Positions 43,934 through 54,700 of a stretch of DNA of 64,000 bases are shown here, in pieces (within the stretch, counting starts at the first letter, position 1; each line of letters starts with the position of its first letter). Source of the stretch: Chitinophaga sp. S165 (GTDB lineage: Bacteria; Bacteroidota; Bacteroidia; Chitinophagales; Chitinophagaceae). Where the stretch lies: positions 1,160,390-1,224,389 of the forward strand of contig NZ_QGTG01000001.1 in NCBI RefSeq assembly GCF_003182155.1, given 5' to 3'. Below the pieces are notes generated by a model, which worked only from the letters and a program-made list of their open reading frames with translations, had not been told where the DNA came from and searched no databases. A program made the translations under genes and the position numbers.

Positions 43934-46900
43934 ATGTTTGAGGACATAAATAAAAGGAATTCGTCTGTCCCATCGTCTCAAAATACCAACAATGAACCTG
44001 TAAACACTGCTTTGGAAAAACCGCAGCAATCCGGCACATCCCAGAGTATACAACTGCAGATTCCACAGGTAAACCTTCCCAAAGGAGGCGGGGCACTTAA
44101 GTCCATCGATGAGAAATTCGAAGTGAACGGCGCCAATGGTACCGCTTCTTTCAGCATTCCCATTCCATTCTCTCCTGCCAGGAATGGATTTGTTCCTACA
44201 ATGGGCCTGTCTTATAATTCCGGTAGCGGCAATACCGTTTTCGGTCTCGGATGGACCTGTGATGTCCCGGCCATACAACGACGGACAGACAAGCAATTGC
44301 CCACATACACAGATGAGGATATCTTTATCTTCTCCGGGATGGAAGACCTTGTTCCCGAGCTGGAATATAATGTTGACAAGTGGGAGCCTAAGATCACCGT
44401 CATTGGTGATTATACCATCAAAACATTCCGTCCCCGTACAGAGGGCAGCTTCTCCCGTATCGAACAGATCTCGCATCCTGATAAAGGCATGTACTGGAAG
44501 GTTACTACGCGCAATAACATCACCACCATCTTTGGCCGTAGCAGCAACAACCGGCTTACACATCCGCATCATCCGGAAAAGGTCTTCAAGTGGCTGGCGG
44601 AGTTCAGCTTCGATTGTATGGGCAACTGGATCATATATGAATATGAGGCCGAGAACAGGGATAACGTCCCAAACGCCACACATGAAAAGAACAGACTGGC
44701 CCCTGCTATACAACCTTTCTCCAACAGCTATCTCAAAAGAGTGAAATACGCCAACAGGGTACCTTATTACATCAACCCTGCCGACGTATATGATCCGCAG
44801 CCACCGGATGATGAACGCCACTTCTTTGAACTGGTGTTCGATTACGGTGAACATGATACGGATACACCACGGCCTGCGCCTGATACCACATGGCCATGTA
44901 GGGACGATCCCTTCTCAGATCATCGCGCAGGCTTTGAGGTACGCACCTACCGCCTCTGCCGCCGTTTCCTGATCTTCCACTACTTTGAAGAACTGGGGAA
45001 TGATGCCTGTCTTGTACGTTCCCTCGATCTCACACATAAAGGTTCATCTATCAATAACAGCGGACAACATGAGCTGACCTATCTCTCCGCCGTCAACCAG
45101 TCCGGTTATATCCGCAACAACAACACTTATTCTAAAAGATCATTTCCGCCCCTGGAATTCGAATACCAGGAACTACAATGGAACAAGAGTATCCGTACCG
45201 TTTCTCCGGAAAGCACCGTGCATATGCCCGCAGGTATCAGCAGTGCCTACCAGTGGGTAGACCTTTACAATGAAGGCATATCAGGTATCCTTTCGGAACA
45301 GGGGAACGGCTGGTACTATAAAAGCAACCTGGGAGATGTGGATGAAGCGAAGGAAGTAAAGTTCTCTCACGCCAGTCCTGTCATTCCCAAACCTTCTTTT
45401 CTGGGCATCCAGGCAGGCACACTCACCATACAGGACCTCGATGGTAATGGCAGCAAACAGGTGGTTGTCAATTCTGAGGGATTACAGGGCTATTTTTCGC
45501 TGTCTGACGACCAGGAGTGGTTACCATTCCGTCCATTCGAACAAAGGGCTAATATAAGGCCTAAAGACCCCAATATCCGTCTCTTTGATGTGGATGGGGA
45601 TGGGCTACCAGATATCGTGATGAGCGAAGACAATGTTTTCTCCTGGTTCCCCTCCAAAGGCACCAGAGGATATGACGCCCGCAGGAACGCCTTCAAACCT
45701 TTCGATGAAGAGCAGGGCGCTGCCATTGTATTTTCAGATCCCCTGCAGAGTATCTTTCTCTCCGATATGACGGGAGACGGCCTTACTGATATTGTCAGGG
45801 TACGCAACGGGGAAGTATGCTACTGGCCGAATACCGGCTTCGGGAACTTCGGCGCTAAAGTAACGATGAGCAATGCACCCGTATTTGATCATCCCGACAA
45901 TTTTAATTCTTCTCTTCTCCAACTGGCGGACGTCAGCGGTACTGGTGTCAGCGATATCATTTACCTGGGCAGGAACAGCTTCCGCGCTTTCCTCAACTTA
46001 AGCGGTAACGCCTGGAGTGATGCGCATGAAATAGATCCTTTCTTCCGCATCAGCAAGCCGGGACAACTGGCGGTGATTGATCTCCTCGGTACGGGTACTG
46101 CCTGTATCGTATGGTCTTCCGATCTTCCCGGCGATAGTCTGGCCCCTATGCAGTACATAGACCTCATGGACAGCAAAAAGCCGCACCTGCTAACCAGATA
46201 CAAAAACAACCTGGGAAAGGAAACGTCCGTCAGCTATAAAAGCTCCACCTGGTTCTACCTGAAAGATAAACAGGAAGGAACGCCCTGGATCACTCGTCTG
46301 CCTTTCCCTGTGCATGTGGTACATAAAACACTGCTGGAAGATAAGATCAGTAACTCGAAGTTCAGCAGTGAATATCGGTACCATCATGGTTACTACGATC
46401 ATGCAGAACGTGAGTTCCGGGGCTTCGGTAAGGTAGAGCAGATCGATTCTGATTTTTTCGCCACCTGGCAGAAGAACAATGCAGGTACACAACTGGAACC
46501 TTCTGAAACATTGTTTCAGCAACCCGTACTCACCAGAACATGGTATCACACCGGCGCATTCATCGGCCGTGAAAAGATCCTGTCACAATATGAGCTGGAA
46601 TATTGGTACAACATCCTGGAGCAGAAAGGTTTTCCTGTTGCGACCACAGAGCCTTCCCTTCCGGATGCGCTCATTACCATTGCAGGCAATCTCGCGCCAC
46701 AGGTCACTGCGCTTAGTACAGAGGAATACCGGGAAGCCCTGCGCATCTGCAAAGGCATGATGTTACGGCAGGAAGTATTCTCCCTGGATACCCCATTACT
46801 AAATCCGACCGACGATGAAATAAGACGGGGTCTCACTCCTTTTTACACCGCGACACACAACTGCCACATCAAGCTTTTACAGCCACGTGCGCAGAACAAA

Positions 46901-49900
46901 AATGCAGTTTTCACTGTCACCGAAAGTGAGGCGCTCACTATTCAGTACGAAAGGAATCCATCCGATCCCCGGATGTCCCATACACTTAACACTGTCGTGG
47001 ACGACTTCGGACTGGTACTCGAAAAGGCGGCTGTTGTTTATCCCAGGCAGGAAGACGATGCTACTTTGCCTGCGGAGGTCATAGCAGCGCAGAACAAGAC
47101 CTTTATCTGCTATAACCAATTCACATTTACCAACGATATTACAACGCCTCTCATCTACCGTCTCAGGTTACCAGCTACCTCCCGTAGTTATGAGCTGACC
47201 GGTATTTCAAAAACAGGTACGTTGTATCGTTTATCTGATTTCAACAATGTACTGGCCGCCGCTACCACCCCAATCGCATATGAACAGACAGCAGGCGCCA
47301 TTCCAACAAGGAGGCTGATAGAAGACCAATGTACCACTTACCTGGATGATACCCTTACAACGGAATTGACCGTAGGTCAACAAGGCGCCGTTGGGCTTAA
47401 GTACCAGCAATATCAGCTGGCGTTCACTTCCTCATTGCTTCAACACATCTTTGCACCAAAGATCAGTCCTGCGGAAGAAAACACCCTGATGACCAGCGGC
47501 CATTATGTACAAAGGGCAGGACATCCTGGCTGGTGGGTATCTTCCGGTATCATCTATAACGTTTTGAGCGGCGAGACCATTGCAGATGCAAAGGCCCGGT
47601 TCTATGCGCCCCTGCTCTACACCGATCCTACCGGCGCTCCTACTACTGTGAGTTATTACAAAGATTATTTCCTGTTGATACAATCCACAGAAGATCCATT
47701 GCAGAACAGCACGCATGTGGACGCCTTTAACTTCCGCACGCTGCAACCTGCTATTGTAAGAGATAGCAACGACAATATCACACAAACCCTGTATGATGAA
47801 CTTGGTTTATTAAAAGCGGTAGCCTTCCTGGGTAAAGACCTCAATAATGATGGCATCGCGGAACTGGATATTTCGGATGATCTATCCGGTATAACAGAGC
47901 TGACCTTACCCGCTGAACAATCTGCCATAACAACGTTCTTCAGTACAGAAGACTCCGTAGCGCTGATGACTGCCGCAGCAAATTTACTGCAACATGCTAC
48001 CATCCGTTATGTATACGACTATGACAAGTACCGCACCAACGGTGCACCGGTAGCAGTGTCTACCATCACACGGTCAGTACATCATGCTGACGTATCACCG
48101 GATAATCCACTGCAGATCTTCATTGCCTTTGAATATACCGGTGGTGCCGGTCAGCCCGTCATGGCAAAGATGCAGGCCACACCAGGTATTGCCACCAAAG
48201 TAGTCGTGAATAGTGATAATACATATACCGTTACACAAGTAGATACTTCTGCTCAGAACCCGCAAAGGCTCAGATGGATCGGTAACGGCCGTGTTGTGCT
48301 CAACAACAAAGGAAAACCGGTTAAACAATATGAGCCGTATTTTTCAGCTACGCCATTCTACGAAGCACAGCCGGAACTGATAGAGACAGGCGTCTCTCCT
48401 ATTGTCTACTACGACCCGCTGGGCAGGATGGTCCGTACGGTATTGCCGGAAGAAACCTTTACAAGGACAGTCTTCACACCGTGGAAACGGATGGTGTACG
48501 ATGTGAATGATAACGTAACGCTGTCCAACTGGTACCTGAAACGCATCAACAATGAAATAGACGCAGAACTGATTGCTGCAGGTAAAGATCCGGCACGGGA
48601 GAAAGAAGCGGCGCAGCAAACTGCAGCGCATGATGATACACCTTTTACCATGCACCTCGACCCGCTGAACAGGGACATCTTCAGCGTAGAGCATAATGTG
48701 GCAGATGGATCGGATGAGTTTTACAACACCTTCACCATCATGGATATTGAAGGTAATATCCATTCCATCACAGACCCGAGGAACAATGTTGTGATGCGTT
48801 ACCGGTACAACATGCTCGGACAGGCAGGTTACCAGCAAAGCATGGACGCAGGAGAACGCTGGGCCCTAAGTAATGTAACAGGTAAGCCGATTAAAACATG
48901 GGACAGCCGCAATCACACATTCCTGTTCACCTATGATGCTTTGCAACGGCCGCTGGACTCCCGTGTTACGGGTGGTGACGGCCCTGTTCCACTAAACAAT
49001 GTATTCAGCAGAACAAGTTATGGAGAAGCGGCGGCAGATAATAAACAACACAATCTCCGTGGCCGGGTGCATATTGCCTATGATTCAGCAGGGAAACTGG
49101 AATCAGTTGACTACGACGCCAAAGGCAACCTGATACTTTACAACCGCCGCCTTACGACGGATTATAAAGAACTGGTGAACTGGTCTGTTCCCAATCCGGA
49201 TACACTATTGGAAGCAGATACTTATCTCACAGGTGCAACGTATGATGCCATTGCCCGCATCACCCGAAATTCCTTTCCCGATGGCAGTATGCTTGAGCCC
49301 CGTTATAATGAAATGAGCCTGTTAAGGGAGATCCGGGTGAACGGGACTCTCTTTGTGAAGAACATTGATTATAACGAGAAAGGACAACGCAAAAGGATCG
49401 TATATGGCAATGATCTCAATACCCGTTACAGTTACGACAAATTCACCTTCCGCCTCAACCGCCTGGAAACCACACGTAATAACAACGATCCCCTGCAGGA
49501 CAATTATTATACGTATGATCCCAGCGGCAACATCACACATATTGCTGACAAGAACATCCCGGTGGTATTCTTCAACAACCAGAAGATAGAAGGTGTTTCC
49601 AATTACCGCTATGACGCCGTTTACCGCCTCATTGGTACTTCCGGCAGGGAACATTCCGCAACAGCGGGTTTTGATCCTTCGGATAACTTTAATGACTTTC
49701 CCTTCCTCCAGGAATACAGTCAGGGCAACGCGCTTGGATGGCGAAATTATACCCAGGACTATCAGTATGATTTCGCCGGCAACCTCAAACAGGTAAAGCA
49801 TACGGCGGCAGGAGGCGATTGGACAAGGGACTATACTATAGACGGCGCCAGCAACCGTTTGCTATCGACTACCACAGGTGGCCCTGCATTCGCGTACCCG

Positions 49901-51706
49901 CATCATCCTACGCATGGTTATATCACAGGCATGCCTCATCTCACGTTCATGCAGTGGAACTTCAAAGACCAGTTGCAGGCGGTGTCCAGGCAAGCCGTCA
50001 ATGCCGGCACACCGGAAACCACCTGGTATGTGTATGATGGCGCTGGCCAACGAATAAGAAAGATCACTGAAAGGCAGGCAGCAGAAGGCGTCACTCCATT
50101 GAGGAAATCACAACGTATCTATCTGGGCGCAGTTGAGTTGTTTGAAGAATATGACAATGCCAACAACCCCGTTCTGCAACGTAACACACTGCATATACTG
50201 GACGATACGCGCCGCATTGCCCTTATAGAAACACGCGTTTCGGGTAATGACGACGGTCTGCAGCAACTCGTACGTTACCAGTTCGATAATCACCAGGGCT
50301 CCGCCTGTATTGAAACAGACCAGGATGCCCGTGTGATCAGTTATGAGGAATATCATCCTTTCGGCACTACTTCCTACCAGGCAATTGACAAAGATATTAA
50401 AGCAGCCTATAAGCGATATCGCTATACAGGTATGGAAAGGGACGAAGAAAGCGGGTTCCAGTATCACAGTGCCCGTTATTACGTGCCCTGGCTGGGCAGA
50501 TGGCTTAGTGCCGATCCTATAGGTATCGGCGACGGACTGAATGTATACCGTTATGCGAGGAACAATCCGCTGATGTATGCCGATACCAGCGGTACCTGTT
50601 GCTCCGATTCCGTCGCCATAGAAACCAATGAGAAGAAGACCAAAGAAAAGAAGGAAAAAGAAGAGTTAACAGAAGCCGCTGTATCTACACTTACAGGAAA
50701 TGCTCCTGGTGGCAGTTCCAAAGGTGGTGGCGGTTTTGGCGGCAGTTCTAAAGGAGGAGACGGCCCTTCCGGTAAATCCGGTGATGCAGGCGGTTCAATA
50801 GGAGACAGCATCCTGAACGGACTGAAAGGCCTGGGCAAATGGATAGGTGAAGGTCTTAGCAAATTATGGGACTGGATCAAAGGCGCAGCATCTACCGTAT
50901 GGAACTGGATCAAAGGGGCTGCAAGTGCTGCCTGGGATTGGATAAAAGGCGCCGCAACTACTATCTGGGAGGGCATTAAAGGCGCCGCCAGCGCAGCGTG
51001 GGACTGGATCAAAGGTGCTGCTGCCACTGCCTGGAACTGGATCAAGGAAACGGCCAGCGCTGTATGGGAATGGACCAAACAGAAAGCGACTGAATTCTGG
51101 AACTGGTTTGCCGGTGATGACGGCTTCCTGGAAGATTTCCTGGAAGTAGTAGGCCATCTCACATGGGGATTGCCCGCTACTGCAGCAGGTTTTCTTTTCA
51201 GCCTTGTCAACTTCACCATCGGCAATATCGTAGTAGCTATCCATAACGCCATAGAACCGGCAAACAATCAATGGGAATACGCCAGCATTTCTATTGGCGG
51301 ACCTAATAACGAAAATGACATCATCGGCAACTACGGCGGTCTCCTTAATCTCGGCGGGCTCCAGGAAGCGGTAACATTAGGCCCGTTCGTATTCTTCCAG
51401 GGGTCAGGCGCAGCAGCAACATCCGCAGGTGCCACAGGTATACAGGACTATTATGCAAACCATGAAAACGTGCAGCCGATCTACCTGTCAGCTACACCTC
51501 TTCGCGTAGCAGATCATGAAGAAGGACATGAAGACCAGAACCTGTTGTATGGTCCGTTCACCCTACTACTTGGTTTTATCTTCAGTCTCATACCTAACTG
51601 GCTCAAGAAACAGCATAGCACCGGATGGTTCTGGTACGACAGACAGGCCAATAAATGGTCAGGCGGCAACAGTATTGCCAATCCAAATCCGAACGTACAT
51701 CCATAA
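43934..51706 (+). CDS. Tc (ABC) toxin TcB-TcC fusion with variable C-terminal tip
   Basis: This 2590-residue protein is a natural B-C fusion. Residues about 35-330 are SpvB (SFSIPIPFSPARNGFVP, FGLGWTCDVPAIQRR). FG-GAP/VCBS-type repeats sit at about 500, 553, 612 and 666 (DLDGNG, DVDGDG, DMTGDG, DVSGTG). The TcdB middle N and C regions follow at about 700-1020. RHS/YD repeats cover about 1490-2150, and the RHS core (ERDEESGFQYHSARYY, LGRWLSADP) ends near D2217. Residues 2222-2590 are the tip: Gly/Ser linker, eight W-containing 11-residue repeats (W2312-W2389), a hydrophobic stretch and an HEEGH segment (2528-2532). The B part would form a hollow cocoon holding the cleaved tip. No signal peptide. 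TcA follows after 30 bases. Confidence 0.93.
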   Translation: MFEDINKRNSSVPSSQNTNNEPVNTALEKPQQSGTSQSIQLQIPQVNLPKGGGALKSIDEKFEVNGANGTASFSIPIPFSPARNGFVPTMGLSYNSGSGNTVFGLGWTCDVPAIQRRTDKQLPTYTDEDIFIFSGMEDLVPELEYNVDKWEPKITVIGDYTIKTFRPRTEGSFSRIEQISHPDKGMYWKVTTRNNITTIFGRSSNNRLTHPHHPEKVFKWLAEFSFDCMGNWIIYEYEAENRDNVPNATHEKNRLAPAIQPFSNSYLKRVKYANRVPYYINPADVYDPQPPDDERHFFELVFDYGEHDTDTPRPAPDTTWPCRDDPFSDHRAGFEVRTYRLCRRFLIFHYFEELGNDACLVRSLDLTHKGSSINNSGQHELTYLSAVNQSGYIRNNNTYSKRSFPPLEFEYQELQWNKSIRTVSPESTVHMPAGISSAYQWVDLYNEGISGILSEQGNGWYYKSNLGDVDEAKEVKFSHASPVIPKPSFLGIQAGTLTIQDLDGNGSKQVVVNSEGLQGYFSLSDDQEWLPFRPFEQRANIRPKDPNIRLFDVDGDGLPDIVMSEDNVFSWFPSKGTRGYDARRNAFKPFDEEQGAAIVFSDPLQSIFLSDMTGDGLTDIVRVRNGEVCYWPNTGFGNFGAKVTMSNAPVFDHPDNFNSSLLQLADVSGTGVSDIIYLGRNSFRAFLNLSGNAWSDAHEIDPFFRISKPGQLAVIDLLGTGTACIVWSSDLPGDSLAPMQYIDLMDSKKPHLLTRYKNNLGKETSVSYKSSTWFYLKDKQEGTPWITRLPFPVHVVHKTLLEDKISNSKFSSEYRYHHGYYDHAEREFRGFGKVEQIDSDFFATWQKNNAGTQLEPSETLFQQPVLTRTWYHTGAFIGREKILSQYELEYWYNILEQKGFPVATTEPSLPDALITIAGNLAPQVTALSTEEYREALRICKGMMLRQEVFSLDTPLLNPTDDEIRRGLTPFYTATHNCHIKLLQPRAQNKNAVFTVTESEALTIQYERNPSDPRMSHTLNTVVDDFGLVLEKAAVVYPRQEDDATLPAEVIAAQNKTFICYNQFTFTNDITTPLIYRLRLPATSRSYELTGISKTGTLYRLSDFNNVLAAATTPIAYEQTAGAIPTRRLIEDQCTTYLDDTLTTELTVGQQGAVGLKYQQYQLAFTSSLLQHIFAPKISPAEENTLMTSGHYVQRAGHPGWWVSSGIIYNVLSGETIADAKARFYAPLLYTDPTGAPTTVSYYKDYFLLIQSTEDPLQNSTHVDAFNFRTLQPAIVRDSNDNITQTLYDELGLLKAVAFLGKDLNNDGIAELDISDDLSGITELTLPAEQSAITTFFSTEDSVALMTAAANLLQHATIRYVYDYDKYRTNGAPVAVSTITRSVHHADVSPDNPLQIFIAFEYTGGAGQPVMAKMQATPGIATKVVVNSDNTYTVTQVDTSAQNPQRLRWIGNGRVVLNNKGKPVKQYEPYFSATPFYEAQPELIETGVSPIVYYDPLGRMVRTVLPEETFTRTVFTPWKRMVYDVNDNVTLSNWYLKRINNEIDAELIAAGKDPAREKEAAQQTAAHDDTPFTMHLDPLNRDIFSVEHNVADGSDEFYNTFTIMDIEGNIHSITDPRNNVVMRYRYNMLGQAGYQQSMDAGERWALSNVTGKPIKTWDSRNHTFLFTYDALQRPLDSRVTGGDGPVPLNNVFSRTSYGEAAADNKQHNLRGRVHIAYDSAGKLESVDYDAKGNLILYNRRLTTDYKELVNWSVPNPDTLLEADTYLTGATYDAIARITRNSFPDGSMLEPRYNEMSLLREIRVNGTLFVKNIDYNEKGQRKRIVYGNDLNTRYSYDKFTFRLNRLETTRNNNDPLQDNYYTYDPSGNITHIADKNIPVVFFNNQKIEGVSNYRYDAVYRLIGTSGREHSATAGFDPSDNFNDFPFLQEYSQGNALGWRNYTQDYQYDFAGNLKQVKHTAAGGDWTRDYTIDGASNRLLSTTTGGPAFAYPHHPTHGYITGMPHLTFMQWNFKDQLQAVSRQAVNAGTPETTWYVYDGAGQRIRKITERQAAEGVTPLRKSQRIYLGAVELFEEYDNANNPVLQRNTLHILDDTRRIALIETRVSGNDDGLQQLVRYQFDNHQGSACIETDQDARVISYEEYHPFGTTSYQAIDKDIKAAYKRYRYTGMERDEESGFQYHSARYYVPWLGRWLSADPIGIGDGLNVYRYARNNPLMYADTSGTCCSDSVAIETNEKKTKEKKEKEELTEAAVSTLTGNAPGGSSKGGGGFGGSSKGGDGPSGKSGDAGGSIGDSILNGLKGLGKWIGEGLSKLWDWIKGAASTVWNWIKGAASAAWDWIKGAATTIWEGIKGAASAAWDWIKGAAATAWNWIKETASAVWEWTKQKATEFWNWFAGDDGFLEDFLEVVGHLTWGLPATAAGFLFSLVNFTIGNIVVAIHNAIEPANNQWEYASISIGGPNNENDIIGNYGGLLNLGGLQEAVTLGPFVFFQGSGAAATSAGATGIQDYYANHENVQPIYLSATPLRVADHEEGHEDQNLLYGPFTLLLGFIFSLIPNWLKKQHSTGWFWYDRQANKWSGGNSIANPNPNVHP
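50867..51109 (+). repeat. Eight tandem 33-bp units encoding W-rich 11-residue repeats
   Basis: TGG codons occur at 50867, 50900, 50933, 50966, 50999, 51032, 51065 and 51098, exactly 33 bases apart and all in frame. The coded unit is approximately WDWIKGAASAA. The last two copies have diverged most (KETASAV, KQKATEF). The units are imperfect at the DNA level, so the array is old or under protein-level selection. It lies inside the Tc toxin tip. Confidence 0.9.
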
Positions 51707-51736
51707 CATATACATTCATACTTAAACCCCCAAAAA

Positions 51737-54700
51737 ATGACAGATCCTAATTTGGTTTACAGGGTATATGGCACCGTAACTGACGTACAGGGTTTTCCTG
51801 TTCCCAATATACTCATCAGAGCTTTTGACCGCGACCTGCGTACTGAAGAACTGCTTGGAATGGGCCAGACGGACGGTGCAGGGAAATATGAAATACGCTA
51901 CAGCCCGGAATCCTTTAAACGGGCGGAAAAACAATATGCAGACCTTTCCCTCAAAGCATACGATACCACAGGGAAACAGCTGCTCTATGAACAGACGATA
52001 GATCAGATCATTTTTAATGCCCCTGCCGACAAAAGAGTGGACATCGTCATACGCGTGGCACCGAAGCCATTGGAGAATGAATTTGATACCATCCTGCGTG
52101 CACTGCCACCGCTTATTGAAAACGTTCCTCTCACCACTTTACAGGAGGACGCCAAAACCCGTGATATCACTTTCCTCACAAGGGAAACGGGCATTCCTGC
52201 CCAACGGTTGCAGTACATCGTTGTTGCACACCGTCTGCAGGAACTTTCGAAGATAGATGCCGCCTTTTTCTACGGCTTGTTCCGCAAAGACACCCTGCTG
52301 AAACTGGACCTGGCCAAAGCATTCAACGCCCGTGTACAAATAGATATCAATGCCGAACCTAAACCTATCCTCTATGATGCAGCCCTGGCGGATGAGAAGC
52401 TGATCGATGCTGATATCAAAAATGCTATCAAGGAATTGATCATCCCCCAACGTGTGGCGACACAATTGCGGGAAATAATGGCCATGCTCAGCCAGTACCG
52501 TGAAGAGGCCCGCAAATTCGAAGAAGAAGAAAAGCGGAAAAGGATCACAGATACGCTGACTAACTTCCTGATGAAAGATAAACTGGGAGAAATGCAGCAG
52601 CTCTTTGATGCCAACAGGCAGGACTACACTAAATTCCTGGATGCTATCTCTGCCGCCAATTTCTTTGCTACTGCCGATGATAAAAAACGTACGCAGGTAA
52701 CTGTCGCCCTGGGCAATGTACTGGGCTTCAATGATAAGATCATCAATACGGTAGCTGCAACACAAAAGATCGACAAGCCACAGGATATTAAGAAACTCGC
52801 AAAGCTGAACAGCGCCGGATGGCGGGATGTACTGACGCAGTCTTCCAAAGACCTTAACGTAGATCCGGAGCTCATTAAAGTACATGCTTCCGCGCTTGCC
52901 AGGAAGATGGAAACTGAGTATCCTACACAGGCATTTACTGCGCAACTGGAAAGGGCCAAAGAAAAGACAGGGCCACAACATGATGCTATCCTGAAACTAC
53001 TGACCGAGAACGAGGATTTTGACCTGCAACGTTCTAATATAGATACCTTCTTCCGTGGTAAAGGTACACGTGATACAGAGAGCGCTGAACCTGCGTTAAG
53101 AGAACTAAAATCAGTACAGCGTGTATTTAAACTGGTACCTAATTATTCAAAGACCACCGCACTGCTTTCTCAAAAGGTCCATTCTGCTCAAAGCATTGTA
53201 GCTACCGGCAGGTCACGGTTCGTAAATGAGGTCGGTCCGGCTGCAGGCATCTCTGAAAAAGAAGCCAATACTATCTACAATAAAGCCAGCAATGTACAGG
53301 CAGCATCCATGCTCATTGCAGGAGAATTGCAAGATACTATCAGCAGTATGGAAATTGCTGCACTGAACGTCAATACGCTGTCTGCCAAACTGAAAGCCAT
53401 CAGTAAAGATTTCCCTAATCTCAAAACCTTGTTCCAGTTGTCCGACATGTGCGCCTGTGAGCATTGTCGCTCGGTATACAGTCCGGCAGCATATCTCGTA
53501 GAATTACTTCAGTATCTCGACAAACGCACCGTAAGGAACCTGGACGTAGATCCTAATGCACCTGTACGTATTGCCAAAGACGTGCTCTTTGAAAGAAGAC
53601 CTGATCTGGGTGAGATAGACCTGGGCTGTGAAAATGCCAATACACCGCTACCTTATATAGATCTTGTTTGCGAGCTCCTGGAAGAAGCCATTGCTCCCGA
53701 TGCAGGTATTACCTACAACGGCGCACTGGCTAACGGAAAGATCCCTGCGCCCCTGCAAACATTGCTTAATACCAACAAGATAGCCGTTACAGACAAAGCG
53801 CTTGTATATGCACCGCTCGATCCTGTGATCAATCCGGCTTTCTACTTGCGGGACGAAGGTATTGTTTGCAAGCTATCTCCTATTGCAGCTAACCAGTGGC
53901 AGGTAAAACGACTGCATCAGACATTTGCATCAGCAGAAGAACTGGCGGCAGCACCGGAGTACGTGAATGAAAATGCCTATACGCTGTTAAGTACGCAGCA
54001 ATTTGCTTTTAGCCTGCCGTTTGACCTGCCACATACAGAAGCACAGGCTTATTTCTCCCGTTTCGGTATCACCAGGACGAAACTCATGCAGGACCTGCAG
54101 ATAGGCACTACTCCTCCCAATGAATCTATTGCCGCGGAGATCCTGGGACTGACAGATGCAGAACGCAAGCTCATCATCAATGCAGATGCAGCTAACCAGG
54201 AACTCTACTGGAATACCGGCGCACCTAACGCAGTGGACTATATGAAGGTGGTAGACAATATGCTGCAAAAAACAGGACTGACCTATACAGCGCTTAACAA
54301 CCTGTTATCACTTACCTTTATTAATCCGGACGATAAACTATTCATCAAACACCTCGATACTGGTTGTGATACCACACAGAAAGAGATCGCCAATTTCGAC
54401 AATGCAGCGCTTGACCGCATCCACCGTTTCCTGCGACTAACAAAGCTTACGGGGTGGAAGCAGGAGATCCTTAATGAAGTGATCATGCAGACGAATCTGG
54501 GTAATAAAAAGCTGGATGATGCATGTCTGATCACCCTTTCGAAGCTGCAGATCATCAACCAAAGCACCGGTATCAAAAGAGAAGAGTTGATCGGCTTTTA
54601 TGGAGAAGTACCGCATACAATTATTCCCAATGCTACCATAAAACCGCTCTATCAGCAGGTATTCCTCAATAAAGCTACTACCGGTTTCCTCGATGAAACA

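Noticed and set aside
43910..44854. 314-codon minus-strand open frame covering the start of the BC toxin
   Set aside because: It mirrors a strongly coding SpvB region on the plus strand and encodes nothing recognisable.
50867..51109. Regular tandem 33-bp units that could be mistaken for a CRISPR-like array
   Set aside because: There are no unique spacers, the units are contiguous and imperfect, and they remain in frame within a protein.
50551..51267. 238-codon minus-strand open frame inside the Tc toxin tip
   Set aside because: It is the antisense shadow of a low-complexity repeat region, and its product is a repetitive alanine/proline/serine-rich sequence.
52139..52981. 280-codon minus-strand open frame inside TcA
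   Set aside because: The plus strand here is clear TcA coding sequence, and long antisense frames are common in such long genes.
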